This document shows, in pieces, positions 47,071 to 59,800 of a stretch of 64,000 nt of DNA (positions are counted from its first letter, which is position 1; every line of letters begins with the position of its first letter). Below the pieces are notes generated by a model. It did no database searches and was not told the DNA's origin. It saw only the letters and a program-made list of their open reading frames with translations. Origin of the DNA: Byssochlamys sp. IMV 00236 (lineage: Eukaryota; Ascomycota; Eurotiomycetes; Eurotiales; Thermoascaceae); contig MSJH02000834.1 of assembly GCA_001931875.2 (NCBI GenBank), positions 1 to 64,000 of the forward strand, written 5' to 3'. The position numbers and the translations under genes are program-made.

Positions 47071-48640
47071 CACGACTAGAGCTTAGAACTAGCAAAAATG
47101 ATACGAGATTCTGGTAGAGATCATGTCCTCCTACGTTCTGTTCATCTTTATTTATATACCACAATGTGCCACGCGGACTGAGCCGCTGGTGGGCTTCCAG
47201 GAAAGAAAAAGATATCTACATTAAAACCAATGAGAGCGAGCAAGAATAAAACGTGACCGAAACTGAAGCAGTCTTTGGCAGTGGAATTCGGCCACGAGGG
47301 ACCGTGCGAAAGTGCGCTGAAGAAGCTAAAGTAATATAGAAGAAATCCTGGGAAATGTGCTTCCATGAATATTATTATTAACTATCGACCTTCCGGTTGA
47401 AGAAACGTGGGATGTCGTTTTCAGCCAATAACGAGCGGGTAGCATCATGCTAAGCTTTTTATGCATTTGACTAGCAGATCTCGAACCGTTGCCGATGTTT
47501 CCGTCGGAGTATCAATATTGTTAGTTTGGAAGCATCTGCGAATCATTATTATTTACACAGATGTCATGCAGTTTTAGCATCATTTCTAATATGGCGGAAT
47601 ACGCTACCCAACTTAACCCTATTGCCAGAGAATAGAGCAGTTAACATCGAGAAAGGAAAACAGGATCATAGTTATTTCAGGAGTACACATTTATAGGTCA
47701 GAGAGCAAGGAATTTCCTACTTCATTTCATCGTATTCCAGAATCCAAGGTGCATTACTGCGCAACAAATGATTGTGTTCGACAGGAAATTTCCTTAGCCA
47801 TGATACTTGGATCTACCAAACAAGACTATGAAAAAGTTTCACCAGCCGTTTCATAGACCATATAATACGCGTAAGGGTTACATAAATCGTCAGGTTTCGA
47901 ACTATTACTTAATTGATCTAGAAGTAGCTATGTAATACTTTAGGGATGAGCTATCTTCAAATTTAACTAGCTGTCATGGCGCAGTCTCCTAACCAGATCT
48001 CGAAGGTGCGGGAGATCTCCACGGCTCACCACGTGCGACACTAGTATTGATGAAGTAGTACGAAAGGAGGCAAATTATTTAATAATTTCATTCAATTGGG
48101 TTTCAATTCATATCCGTCCCAGACAGCTTTGAATTGACTGTTAAAATAAACAGCAGCAAGACATACATCAAACTCGGGACGCCGCGGGGAAAAGTGGTAT
48201 CTAGCTATGAAGCATATCAAACAAAAAAAATCAACAAACGAAAGAAAAAGAGAATCGAAGTTAAAGGACAAGTACGTTGACCCACAGGGTACGAGTTGCA
48301 AGTCCGACCTTGAAAGAAGAACATGTAAGTTAATGCGCGACAATAATAGACCATACAATAACTTCTCGATCGAGCCTTGACGATTATTAAAGAACAGATA
48401 AGGAGAGAGCAATATCGAAACATCGCTGAAGATCATATTCTAGATCGTCTTCGTTGCAGTCAAATCACAGCTGCCGTTATCTTCCGACGGCGAGAGAGAG
48501 GAAGAGGGTAATCATCTGCGGGGGAAGGGGGACGTATTTCCGCTGAGATGGAATGTGGATAGAATAGACGTTTGTATCTCTGTCGTATGCGGAGTGGTTC
48601 GTCTTTCTCGTTGTGCCATGGAGTCAGAAAATGAGACCGA
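47071..48640. other. Intergenic region, phosphatase promoter side
   Basis: It holds the promoter of the acid phosphatase (left end) and the 3' flank of the large unknown gene (right end). CACGTG, the core bound by Pho4/PalcA/NUC-1-type bHLH regulators of phosphate genes, occurs once at 48030-48035, 960 bp upstream of the phosphatase ATG; one such site may be chance. Short frames at 48,092-48,436 have no domain. Confidence 0.5.
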
Positions 48641-51600
48641 TTACTGCGCTCTCTGTGCAGCACCGGCGGGACGGGCCAAGTCGAATTCACCTAGCATCGC
48701 CTCCAGTTCCTTGACGCTGTCAGTGCCGTCGTCTGAGGGGGTTGTCTCAAAACTGCTGCGGCGATCTCTGTCACGAGAACTGGCCCAGCTGTCGGGGCGG
48801 TGGTCCTGGCTCTGTTTCTGTATCGTCCTTGGCGGCGCAGGGTGATGAGGAGAATGAGACACATCGTCCAGTCCCAAACCATTCAGACCAGGCGTCGGTG
48901 GGAAGCCCGTCCCCATGAACGGGGAGGTAACTCCAGCAGGTGAGAGGAGAGGAGTTGGGAGCCCACTGCGCACACAGTCCGAGTCAAAGGTCACACCAGT
49001 ATCAAGTGCGGCAAGCAGGGCGGCTTGGAGCATCTTGTTCTGGCGTTCGAGCAGTGCAATCCTCGCCTCCAGAGCCTGAGGAGCGCCATGCAATTGACTA
49101 GCGCGGGACTCCTGCGAATTGGTGGTCCGTTGCGAATATTGCGATCGAGGCGAAGACTGTTCAGGGGCATATGGCCCCCGGAACTTGGGGGTGGGAGGAT
49201 TTCCCTGGTCAGCAGACGATGATTTACGCCTGTAGGAGCTGGAGTCGGAATCCGTCACCACGATGCTCTTCGGACGAGGAATCCTCTTCGACTTCCGGCT
49301 GTCACTATGCTCTTCACGGGAGCGGCCAGGGCGGACTCGTGTTCCATAGGCCTCATCGTCGGACGACGGCAAGGACGGCGACTCAGAGCGTCTGCGTGAC
49401 TGGCGGTCGTCTTCGATGACGATTGAATCCAGGGAGAGCCTGTGTGAACGCCTTGCGCTGTTGCTCCTACTAACACTGCTGGCGTGGGAAGTATGCTTGT
49501 GGCGAGGTGAACTCGGCGCGACAGATGTCTCGCCAGTGCTACCGGTAGTAGACAAAGGGAGCGAAGTCGTCGAGTCCGTCCGCCTCTGGCTGCCCGCTCG
49601 ATAGAGGAAAGCAACTGGAGGGTCAGCCGGGAGGGGCATTGTTGGAGGAGGATGAGGATTTTCGGGAATAGGGCTCCTGCAAATAAGACGCTGTCTGTCA
49701 TTCTCCGGTCTCAGGGTGTTCTCCGGTTTGCTGGACGTGTCTTCCTTGCCGGATGTATCCTCTTTGCTCGACGCATCTTGCTTGCTAGCAGTGTCTCCGT
49801 CGCTGGGTTTAGGTGGGATGTGGTTAGGGAAGGTCGACTGGCCCAGCACCGGGGACTCTTCATAGTGTTTCTCTTCTTCGGGCTCCGACTTCATCCCCGC
49901 CTTCGAGTGACTGCGAATCCGCGAGATATCGCGCATCCGCAGCGCCCGCACCCTCTCCTCGCGGCGACGGATATGCTCCATCTGGGGATCCACGTTCGGA
50001 GCGTCTCCCTCTCCGGCAGTTGAGGTGCTCTCCGCCGTATAGCTTCTCATTCTGGCAGTCTTCGGAGACCGTGGAACGAGGACGCGGCGGTGGCGGGGAG
50101 AGTAAGCGGCGGGCGGGCCGTCCCGATCATGATTGAATTGCCCCTGGTCGGGGGAAGGATCTGGATATGAAGTACTCGAGGGGCGGAATCGTCGCTTGGA
50201 GACCGTGCTTTTTCGCTCAGATCCCGCGCATTGAGCGACAACCGGTTCTGGAAGCGATGGCAGAGGCCTGGTGGGAGCTGGCGGAGGTGCACCGTCGATC
50301 GCAGCATGGAACGAGGCTCGCAATGGAGAACTGACAAAGGGGTCGCGCGAAACACTAGAGGCTCGTACGGGTGCAGGAGCCCCAGACATTATCGACTGCA
50401 TTGTGGTTGACAAATTCGATCCATCAGGGAGCGGGAAGCTGTCGATGCTGATGTTGATGTCGTTCTTCACGGCAGCGGGATTGCCGTGAGCTTCAGCCTC
50501 ATTCACTGAGGACGAGCAGGCCGGAGGGAAGATCGACAGGGCGCTTCCAAGCTGTCGACTCGATGGAATCGCACCGGAACTAGCGAGGATGGAGCTTGGA
50601 GTTGCACTTCTCCTGCTGGACACGCGCGGAGGCAGAATGTCTGGGAACAGCGTTCGTGAAGCTCGAGCGCTCAGGGGATCGGGCGACTTCAGACGAACAG
50701 TCGTCTGGGCATCCTGAAGATGCTGGTTCAGATTCGAATTCTGCGCATTCTTTTCTCCTGCGTCATGTCCATCAACTTCACTGCTGTCATGCCGGAGCTT
50801 AGCAGCCGTTTCCTCAGCGCCAGGGGCAGACGGGGCTCCGTGATGGGCGGTTTCGGCGGCGCTATCGACACGCCGTTGCTCGTCTGCTCTGCCCTCAGGG
50901 GAACTGGCCTGTTGTCCACCTTCAACGGCGGCCAAATCAGGCAGTCCAGCAGGCATCTCCGCCGTTTCACGTTTGTGATCGTCCTGGCTGGGCTCGGCTG
51001 GCTGGTAGGGCGGCGGCCCGGCCAGGTCCTCGAACGATAGCGAAAACTCCACGAGCGACGGTAGGTCGTCTATTGAAAGGTCTACAGAGGTCTGGTCGCG
51101 GTTATTTCCTGCTGTCTTCTTCGCTCTCTCGTCTTCGAGCCATGGCTGACCAATCGCTTCGACATCGCGCTTCGACCGAGAACGAGCCATATCCAACGAC
51201 TGCCGGTCAACTTGATCGACGGACGAAGTAGGTAGGAAGCCCGCTCGTTGCAGGGCGACTAGTTGGCGATAGGCATTGTCTGTCTTCTCGGAGGGCGTTG
51301 GAGTTGCTGCGCCCTCGCGTTTAAGTCGTCTATCGCTCTTCGACTGGGCAAGCTGGAGCAAGCGTCGCCGACCAGCCTTGAAGATATCCAGAGCGCTGCC
51401 GCCGTCTAAACGAGATCCCTGTAATGGCGCGTCTTGCGTCTGAAAGAAGCGCACCAGCTCCAGGATATTCTCACTCTTCATTGGGCGGTTCGACGCTCCC
51501 GCGGAGCGCGGCGATGGCCTGCGTCCGCTAGAGGTGCTGTGCGAGTCCTCCATCACCAGGTTTGGAGTAGAAGCGGCTGCTCGACGGCGTGTTGAGGGTT

Positions 51601-51676
51601 GGTGACTGGGTCTGCACCTCGGGACAGATGGACTGGGAGCGACAGCGCTACCGAGCAGGGTAGTGGTGTGCTGCAT
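48641..51676 (-). CDS. Large low-complexity protein of unknown function
   Basis: Uninterrupted frame of 1,011 residues on the minus strand. I do not recognise a catalytic domain. The N-terminal quarter contains a conserved-looking helical block ENILELVRFFQTQDAP followed by LDIFKAGRRRLLQLAQSK. The middle and C-terminal parts are rich in serine, proline, arginine and acidic residues, with many basic/serine tracts (SRRSHRLSLDSIVI, RKSKRIPRPKSIVV). A short coiled-coil helix lies near the C-terminus (ALEARIALLERQNKMLQ), followed by a PTPLLSP segment and an acidic helix VKELEAMLGEFDLA at the end. It is probably a disordered scaffold or regulatory protein. An internal ATG at 51553 (MEDSHSTSSG) could be the true start, since the first 41 residues are low complexity. 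Confidence 0.8.
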   Translation of the reverse strand: MQHTTTLLGSAVAPSPSVPRCRPSHQPSTRRRAAASTPNLVMEDSHSTSSGRRPSPRSAGASNRPMKSENILELVRFFQTQDAPLQGSRLDGGSALDIFKAGRRRLLQLAQSKSDRRLKREGAATPTPSEKTDNAYRQLVALQRAGFLPTSSVDQVDRQSLDMARSRSKRDVEAIGQPWLEDERAKKTAGNNRDQTSVDLSIDDLPSLVEFSLSFEDLAGPPPYQPAEPSQDDHKRETAEMPAGLPDLAAVEGGQQASSPEGRADEQRRVDSAAETAHHGAPSAPGAEETAAKLRHDSSEVDGHDAGEKNAQNSNLNQHLQDAQTTVRLKSPDPLSARASRTLFPDILPPRVSSRRSATPSSILASSGAIPSSRQLGSALSIFPPACSSSVNEAEAHGNPAAVKNDINISIDSFPLPDGSNLSTTMQSIMSGAPAPVRASSVSRDPFVSSPLRASFHAAIDGAPPPAPTRPLPSLPEPVVAQCAGSERKSTVSKRRFRPSSTSYPDPSPDQGQFNHDRDGPPAAYSPRHRRVLVPRSPKTARMRSYTAESTSTAGEGDAPNVDPQMEHIRRREERVRALRMRDISRIRSHSKAGMKSEPEEEKHYEESPVLGQSTFPNHIPPKPSDGDTASKQDASSKEDTSGKEDTSSKPENTLRPENDRQRLICRSPIPENPHPPPTMPLPADPPVAFLYRAGSQRRTDSTTSLPLSTTGSTGETSVAPSSPRHKHTSHASSVSRSNSARRSHRLSLDSIVIEDDRQSRRRSESPSLPSSDDEAYGTRVRPGRSREEHSDSRKSKRIPRPKSIVVTDSDSSSYRRKSSSADQGNPPTPKFRGPYAPEQSSPRSQYSQRTTNSQESRASQLHGAPQALEARIALLERQNKMLQAALLAALDTGVTFDSDCVRSGLPTPLLSPAGVTSPFMGTGFPPTPGLNGLGLDDVSHSPHHPAPPRTIQKQSQDHRPDSWASSRDRDRRSSFETTPSDDGTDSVKELEAMLGEFDLARPAGAAQRAQ

Positions 51677-54627
51677 TGGAGAGGGGGGGGGGCAGGAGAG
51701 ACTCGGTTGTGTTGTTCAGGCCAGGCGAGTCCCGTAGTTGCTGCTCACCATGAAGCAAAAGCGTGTGAATGTGAGACAAAGAATACTGTCTGGTGTTCTC
51801 GATATACAACCAACCCGCAGTGTTCTGAGACTGGCCTCCCAGGAACTTCGTCTCCAGGAGAAGACGAAGCTATCTATACAGCTGCCGGGTCGACAAAGAA
51901 AATGCAAATCAATATGTACAAAAGAAAACTATGTATACAACTATGTATACTGCTTACCCGTGGCGCAGCACAGATAAGCCTGGCTGACACAATGAAAAAC
52001 AACAAAACAATGGATCCCAATACGGACCAAAAGTCTAGGGAGTCCAGGGGCTTCTTCTACCTCTTATACGGGTCATGGACAGATCGATTGACCCGGTAGC
52101 CAGAACAAAGACGGCCCTCCTGGCAACCATCCCGATGGGGCACATTGATAAGGTTGGCCGCCGTAACTATCCAACCCTTCCTTTGGGACATATGCGGGGC
52201 TTGGAGAGCCGAACAAGATAATCATCAATGCAAGCAAGGCTCCAGTTGCGAGTATTGAGTTTTCCGACAAAGACAGGCGTGGCCCTAGTCGGTTACCTAG
52301 TCGGTTACCCAGTACGAGAGAAGCCCCAATCGTGGCTTGATATTATCATAGCCATAATAACACTGATAGTTAATCCTACGATGGGCTCACGACCAGTCAG
52401 GACGACAACTCTGATGTGTCCCCAGCGACGACCACAGACAACCATTATATCAAGAGCCTAGAGATGTACACAACGATTGTAGAGCACTGGGTATAGGAAA
52501 CGACACCATGGACAGCTGGACCGGTGTCTAACGAATCGCCATCGTAGTCACGAAAAGCATACGGTACCGAGGACATGATCAAGAAAGTCTACCAGGGACC
52601 TAGGCTGAAGCACTCAATATTGGGGTCCACATGTATGGAAAAACACCGGTCGTTGGTTCGGCTGCCCAGTCTCTGTATGATTATTATCTGTCTCGTCCCT
52701 GTCCCAAGAACAAGGTGCCTTGAAGCAAGCAAGGGACATTGGAGCCCTCCGTCACCCGGGCCACGGGCTTTTGGGGCGACGGGATTAAAAGGATGTCAAC
52801 CATTTGATGATGTCCATTGACTCGAGTAATTTTAACCTCCGAATAGACTCGGATCACTGGTTCGTCCACAGTGCCACACAGAGGTGACAAAAACCCATCA
52901 AGCTGGAAAAAGTGTCAATCGTCGAATAACCCGGCACCAGAGCACCACCAGTGGGGCCGAGATGTCAAGTGAAGTGAAGTGTAAGTCAATTGTATGGTAA
53001 GTGAGGAGCCAGATCCGATCCAAGCGGCGCAAGGGGGTTTCCTGGACGGGCGAAACCTAGGGATAAAAGCTCCAGTCATGATGCATCTGTCTCCCTTCTA
53101 GGCAAGGAGCACATCATCACTCGTCGCAGGAAGACGTCAGGCGTAACCTTATAAGCCCTGACAGGTCACAAACTCGAAAAGGGAGACCCAGAACGCTGTG
53201 CCTTGCCGGAGTCAAAAGAGCGCGCTTGGGGAAAGCTTTTATGGTTCCGCGACGAACTGCAGTTCGGGACGGGATGGCACGATCCGCGGGGTAACAAAGT
53301 AATAATCATCATAATAATAACCCAAGGGGATGTGCACAGATCCGATGATCGCCGGGCAATCACCAGGGAAGACGGGAATTTCTACCGTTTCTTTCTTGCA
53401 GTGTCCACAACTGTCATCAATAGACGAGCATATTCGATTTCCGCCTGATCTCCTGTCCTCGGTATAAAGAGACATTGGAAGCTATCCCGGATGCTCGCTT
53501 TTCACTCGATGTGGCGATGCGGAACCCGTGTCCGAGTCAAGGTCTCAGTAGTAATAATAATAATAATCAGGACCTCAGCAGTTATAATTAGCAGTACATA
53601 AAACATTTGGAATCCAGAGTCTAATTCTTCTTAGCGACCCAGCCGCATTCGCATTCTTACCCGCTTTCTCCATCCCGATCACTGGGAATTCAACGATTAT
53701 ACTTCTCGACAGGTAAAAAAAAAAGGTCGCCTTCCTTTTCTTGCTTCTTGCAGTGCACCGTCCCGTTAGTACTTAGTAGTGACGAGTAGTGAGTGATTCA
53801 TCGTGTATTAGCTGGCCTTGTTTGCTGGATGGTTTTTTTTTTTGTCTTATTTTTTTTTTTGTTTCTCGGGTATGCCGACACTTGGAAACGGCCAGACTAC
53901 GCCGCCCAGCAGCCACGACGCACAATTGCCGTTAACTACTGTTGACAGTGCAGAGTGCAGAGTAGAACATGGCGTTGTAGAATGTAAAAATCCGGCATAG
54001 GGGCACATCATGCGAACTGACGCCGCACAGCCACAAGCAGCTGCACCTTTTCTCCATCTTCCGTCTTTCCGCCCGAGCGATGGGGATGACTTAGATCGAT
54101 CCAGCCTTGACACAGGAACCACCGTGACGCATGATCATCCCCAGTTATTATTTATTATTCGACCGGACAAATTCGAATGCTGAAGAACAAGGAAACACAT
54201 GGCTCGAAGCGTGGCCTTCGGTGACCTCCTTGCTCCGGAAGCCCTGGAATCCACACATATCCCCGATACAATCGCGTGTTTCTTTAGTGACTGCGTGAAC
54301 GTGTTCGTGCGCTGCAATCTCATGGCAGACTCTGTGTGCTGCTTCGTCTCCACCTGTTCGAAAGAGTCCGAGAAGCAAAAGAGGGGTAATGTGATGGCTT
54401 ATTTTTCTCGGGACCCTTCTCCCGATTTTCATCCGTTTCTTATCTTTCCACCATGGAAGGCAACAGTCCCTTCCTGACTGTGCTGTCTTCATCGTGAGTG
54501 AAGGATGTCAAGTACTGCTGCTTCTAGGTGCTGCTTCTAGGATTAGAGACGGTGATTCTGGACCTCATCTTTTCATTTAATGCCTCCGTATCACGAGCTG
54601 TACTCAGCTAAACGTACCTTCCATGCC

Positions 54628-54642
54628 CCTGCCTCAGGCAGG
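54628..54642. repeat. Perfect 15-bp palindromic hairpin
   Basis: CCTGCCTCAGGCAGG is self-complementary apart from the central base. It resembles the CTGCCT...AGGCAG hairpins of R1-R3 but without the GGAACRAACC arm. Confidence 0.5.
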
Positions 54643-55997
54643 CAGATTTCACACTCCCAAGGGGATCTCCTAGACTACATAACTAAACTAAAATATTCTA
54701 ATATGAGGAAAATGAGATAATCATAGCACACACAGGACGAGATTCTTATTCGAGCGCCATGATCCGTCCAATACAACATAGACAGAGCCACAGACATTGT
54801 ATACTACTACTTCACAACTAACGTTCCTGACATCGAAACAAGGTCTGTTATCATGGGCCAAACAATGATCAGCAGCAAACAGTCCATCGGACTGATAGCA
54901 TCCGGTCCTCACTCGCGGTATACCTGGTAACACGCCCTTTTCATATAGCTACTCGGCGACGTTCAGAACGGTCAAAATCTAGACAACCTTTTGACAGCTC
55001 TAGTCACTTGGCAGTAAGCATCAATGTCCCCATTGTTCCACAGAATTCCACTTATTCACGCTTCCACATAGCACGAGAGAATCCGGGCGTCCAATCGCAC
55101 CAATTGAACCCATTACCTGAAATATGAATGTCACGATTTCTATGAACGGACTGTATACTCGAACCCTGGACACTCTGCCTTTGTTTGCCACGAGTTAAGC
55201 TGTCTAGTCCTGTCTCCACGATCTCACGCTACGACAAGTCAGCGCTAGCAACATCTGGGAACCCCCCCAGGTATGATTCTGTTTGACTAAACACGATAAG
55301 GGTCAGATCTTACAGAATCACCAACCACTCCCAAGTACAGTATCTGAAATATTTGCTGTCGCTGTTATGAGATATCACGACTCTTCCTAGAGCCGCTACG
55401 TTCGAGTTTATCGAGGAATCGGAGGATAGATAGCACTTAGTACCTAAGGACTCTCTCAGATCCCCTTACCAGCAAGCAACAATCCGACTCGATTTACTAG
55501 CCAACACTGCTTCTCGTGGGACCCTGCCCCATAATCACCGAAGTTACTACTTATCTTTGTGATCAAAAATGATGCATCATCTCCATACGTCCCTGGACTC
55601 CGGTTATCTAAGATATACTCTCTTGCTTCTTCACATTCCCTACCCGCTTATCCTCCCACTACATTACCATATATATCTTTACAAGATGCTGAAACTTAAT
55701 GAAAACTCACTCACCCAAAACTAAAATATTCTGCTTTCCACATTAATAATCAACTTCTATATGTAAAATGACCTGGATAGAGGAATATACTTAACCATAG
55801 AGATTAATCACTAAGCGCAAGTTTTAATGTTTGGTTTTACTATAAATCTTCATGGTATTTCAACTTACCTATTCCAGCGATGAACCTTATAAAACTCAAT
55901 ATTAACATTGGGAAGAACTTCTTTTCCATCTGAATTTTCAAAGATACCGTGTATATTGTAAGGCGCAGACTATGTTATCGCTGTAACTATACACCTG

Positions 55998-56007
55998 GTC
56001 ACGTGAC
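55998..56007. promoter_or_regulatory. GTCACGTGAC palindrome (possible bHLH site)
   Basis: A 10-bp perfect palindrome with a CACGTG core, of the kind bound by fungal bHLH factors such as Cbf1 or SREBP-type proteins. It lies 3' of SEN1 and far upstream of the next gene, so its use is unclear. Confidence 0.3.
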
Positions 56008-56800
56008 TTGATACTCGACAGCGCACCCAAGGCGCACCTTGGAACTTTGGCGATGAGTCTTAATACCTAGCCAATGCTCAATAATTTAGAACGGCCAGTT
56101 TGCGGAGGTTATATCAGTAGTGATCAGAGCTGCACGGGGTCTTCCACCCAAGGCATGACGATGGCTGGGACTAGTCCAGGTTTGGGATTCGAGGACGAGT
56201 TGAGGCTCGTTGATATCCATTATTGGATTAGACTCACGGTCGTGCGCTGGATCTTAGGCTCTGAGCTGAGCGTTTCCATCTCCATCATGAGGATTAAGTA
56301 TCTCAGATGCTCGTCGGGTTTTACTATCCTCCTCCACCCGTAACCTCATACCGAGTCCAGCGGAGAAGCCACGGGCATAGACTGCGTCTACCACGTCTTT
56401 CTTGGGATATCTCCCCCAAGTATCTTCACGGAGCACCTAATCGTGCCCTGCAGTGAGAAAAATGGGTACGAAAAAGTGAAATCCTATACTAAAACAGTTC
56501 ACCTAAAGGTTTTCTCATCGACTCCTTTCCAATGCTCGATCTTTTCGAAGAAAGCCCTCGACTTTCCATCAGAGATCGCCACCAAAGACCCGTCCCAAGA
56601 AACAGCAAATGTTACCAGCGCTCCGTTATGAATGCAGAATTTTTCCAACAGGAACTTATTATCATGTTCCTGGCTGATGAATTAGCTACGTGACGAAATG
56701 GGACGTCATTATGTAGTGAAATAGACAGCGAGAGAAGATCACCATGCCCTGTCTTTGGCACGCTGAACTTCCGTATTGGTGCATAATGCACAGATTCGGA

Positions 56801-59800
56801 TCATCTCCTCTTTGGTCTGATAAACGGATCAACCTCCTTCTTTCTTCGAGGAGGAGGCGGCGGTCTGATCCCATTTCCAGGTCGTTGCGGAGGGCGCGGC
56901 GGGGCCTAGGCGAAACGTTAGTATAAATGACTCCCTAAGCAATGTCGGAGGGCTGTGTGCCAAAGGGCAATATGTCACACATACATGAGCATTATTCGCC
57001 CCTGACTGTCCACCAGCAGGGGACTGTAGAGACAATGGGACCGGGCCATCCCGCGACGGCTTCATGAGGTCCTGGCAAACAGTCAGTATCGAAAGAAGTG
57101 GCTCGAACGGGACAGTACTAACACCAGGAGGCTGCGAAATATGAGCATCATGTCTCTTCCTTGGTCCTTTCGGAGCCGTAGGCGGGGCCGCCTGGTCTGA
57201 CTTCCGCGACTTGGGACCCTTTGGAGCATCTTTGGGAGGCGATTCTGTCCGTTTACGCTTCGTTGGGGCAGCACTGTGTGGCATTCGAGCCTTCTCTCCA
57301 TCAGGAGGGGCCGTCCCAGTCGAAATCTTTATGACGGGCACTTTAGGATCATGGCCACCCAATTGCCTCTGTCTCTGCCGCTCCGCCTTCTGCTTCTGGA
57401 ACTGGGTGTGCTTGTATTCCTCTCTTACGATCCTATCCTTATCTTTCTTGGACAAGACCTCAGTGGATGTGCAATCACGAGAGTTATGACCCATTTCTCC
57501 ACATTCGATACAGCGCTCAACCGTGCAGTTAATTCTCGTATGGCCTGACTTGCCGCATCTATAACATGTGCCTCGGGCGGTTTCCTGCGCATCGATATTA
57601 TCGCAATTGTGTGTCATATGAGCGTAGCTGCCACATATTCCACACATCTTAGTCTCATCAAGTCCCGAAGGCCCTCCTGAGGGCCCATCAGGTAGAGGAG
57701 GTGGCGGTGTCGCTCTGGCAGACACTGATACTGACAAGGAAGAATCGACTCCCGTCGACGGCGGTCGTGAGAAAGAACCGCCGCTTGACACCGAAGCAGG
57801 ACGTGAAGGAGGGGCAGTGTCAACAGCAAAAGCTTCAGCATCCGCGTCAACCATCTCTACATTTCTGTAGCCTGTAAATTGGGGCCGCTGGAGCATTTGA
57901 AGGACATCGCCGTTTGTATACACGTTTCTATTTCGTGCGTCGGTGATGAGCCTGTTCCAGAACTCTCCACGAACCAGAGATTGGGAGTTTCCGAGGACCC
58001 AGAGAGATGATTTAGCACGGGTCAAACCGACGTTCATACGTCGGATATCAGCCAAGAAACCAATGCCTCTGTCCGAAGCCCGTACACAAGAGAAGATGAT
58101 GACCTCACTTTCTCTACCCTGGAAAGCATCGGTTGTGTTGAACTCCACACGACTGAAGATTGCGTTGCCGTACTTATTCGCGAACTGATTCTTAAGCTCC
58201 TTCAGTTGACCCTTGTAGGGCGTGATAATACCGACTTTCCCGGAGAAGTCATACTCCCGGAAGTCCGTAGTTAGCCGTTCGTAAAGCTGCATAGCAACGC
58301 GCAGTTCCGCATAATTAACCAAAGAGTGCCCCTTGGCAGCACTTTGATGTAATCCCTGGACATCAAAGAAACGGTAAGGTCCAAGAAGTTCAGCCTGATG
58401 CCAAGGCCGGTTGCGAAGCTTCGCCATATTCGGCCCATCCTGCAGCTTGCCATCATAGAAAGTAGCACTTGGGAAGCGACTGATGTCTGGGTGCATACGA
58501 TACTGGGTGTCCAGGAGGTGTACGTCTCTCGGGTGGTTGGCCTGCATGCGAACGAACAAACTCTGTTCGTACTGGAACCGCGACGCCTCTTTTGAAAGCA
58601 CTGTAGGCGGCAACTGTTTGGGGTCTCCCACAAGAATACACTTGGAGCACCCGTACTTCAGGGGAATCAAGGCGCTCAATTCAATAGACTGGGCCGCCTC
58701 ATCGATAATGACGGTCTCGAATTCAATGCTCAGATTCTGGAACATTTCGTGTCCACTTCCGCTGAGCGTCGCGCAGATAACATGAGCACCATCGATGATT
58801 TCTTGCTGAATGCGGCGACGGGTCAGTTCGGCATCACGAGCTGCCGAATGATTCTTGTCTCTGGCGGTGTCAATTTCTTGACTCAATTGTACCCTCTTCT
58901 TTTTCAAAAGGTCAAACTCTCTGTTCAGATCATCGGAGACGGGCTGGCCTTGCGCCCTGCACTGGTCAATTTTGGCACGTATCTCTTTGAAAGCCGTATC
59001 AGCAGCTTTATGTTCCATGTACATCTTTTGGAGATCTCTGTCCTCGCCATCTTTGCGAGTTGACTGGTTGATTCTCGTATTGACCAGTTCGTCCAATGTA
59101 ACATCCAGGACGTTCGTATTGATAGCATCGCTGCGTCCGAGACGGATAACAGACAACTTCTCGTGTCTGCCCTGGAGCGTCTTCACGCCTTCCTTGAATC
59201 TCATAACCAATTCGTCCACGGCAGCATTACTGGGCGCACAAACAAGCAGCTTTTTCGCTGTCGTCGTCCGTGTAGCTGGTCTAAAGTCGCCTCCCGCATT
59301 TGGTCGCGATATAGCTACTCCTTGAGAAACAAACGAGTTCGTCAAGAGTGCACCCACAAGTGCAACAATAGTCTTGGTCTTTCCGGATCCAGGAGGACCC
59401 TGGATCAAAGTAAAGGCGTCATTGTCCAGAGCAGACTTCACCGCTTTCGCCTGTGCAGGGTTCACATTATAGTTCTCTGCAATCGGCTTCAAGGTGATAT
59501 CAGAATAATCGAGAATAGGTGACGGCTTAGCCCTGATGATCTCGTCGCACAGGTCGTAGTACTGCAAAGCCATAAGTGCGCCGTACTCTCGCTCTAAAGG
59601 CGTAAGAGATGTGATTCTAGCTCCCCACAGCGAGGCACCAGGAGCAAGAGAAGAGATCATCGGTATACCGGGATTGACACGAAACGAGACCTCCACACTG
59701 CCTTTCTTACGGTTGATACCAGAAACTCTAGCCATGCAGTGAGGCGCACTAGAATCAGTTGCCGGGTTTTTCGACTTGGAAAGTATGATGAAATCAGCTT

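Larger units (their letters stand above)
51677..56800. other. Long intergenic region (5.1 kb), no gene recognised
   Basis: This is the longest gap in the gene-bearing part. It lies between the start of the 1,011-residue gene and the 3' end of SEN1, so most of it is upstream DNA of the former. Only short frames without domain features occur (for example 53,203-53,448 and 54,199-54,477). It has TAA/AAT runs near 53,300-53,320 and 53,550-53,570 and the palindromes CCTGCCTCAGGCAGG (54628-54642) and GTCACGTGAC (55998-56007). No tRNA was recognised. A non-coding transcript or a long spliced leader could be present but cannot be shown. Confidence 0.55.

Noticed and set aside
55140..55170. CGAACCCTGGACA, resembling a tRNA T-arm on the minus strand
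   Set aside because: The flanking bases do not form an acceptor stem or anticodon arm.
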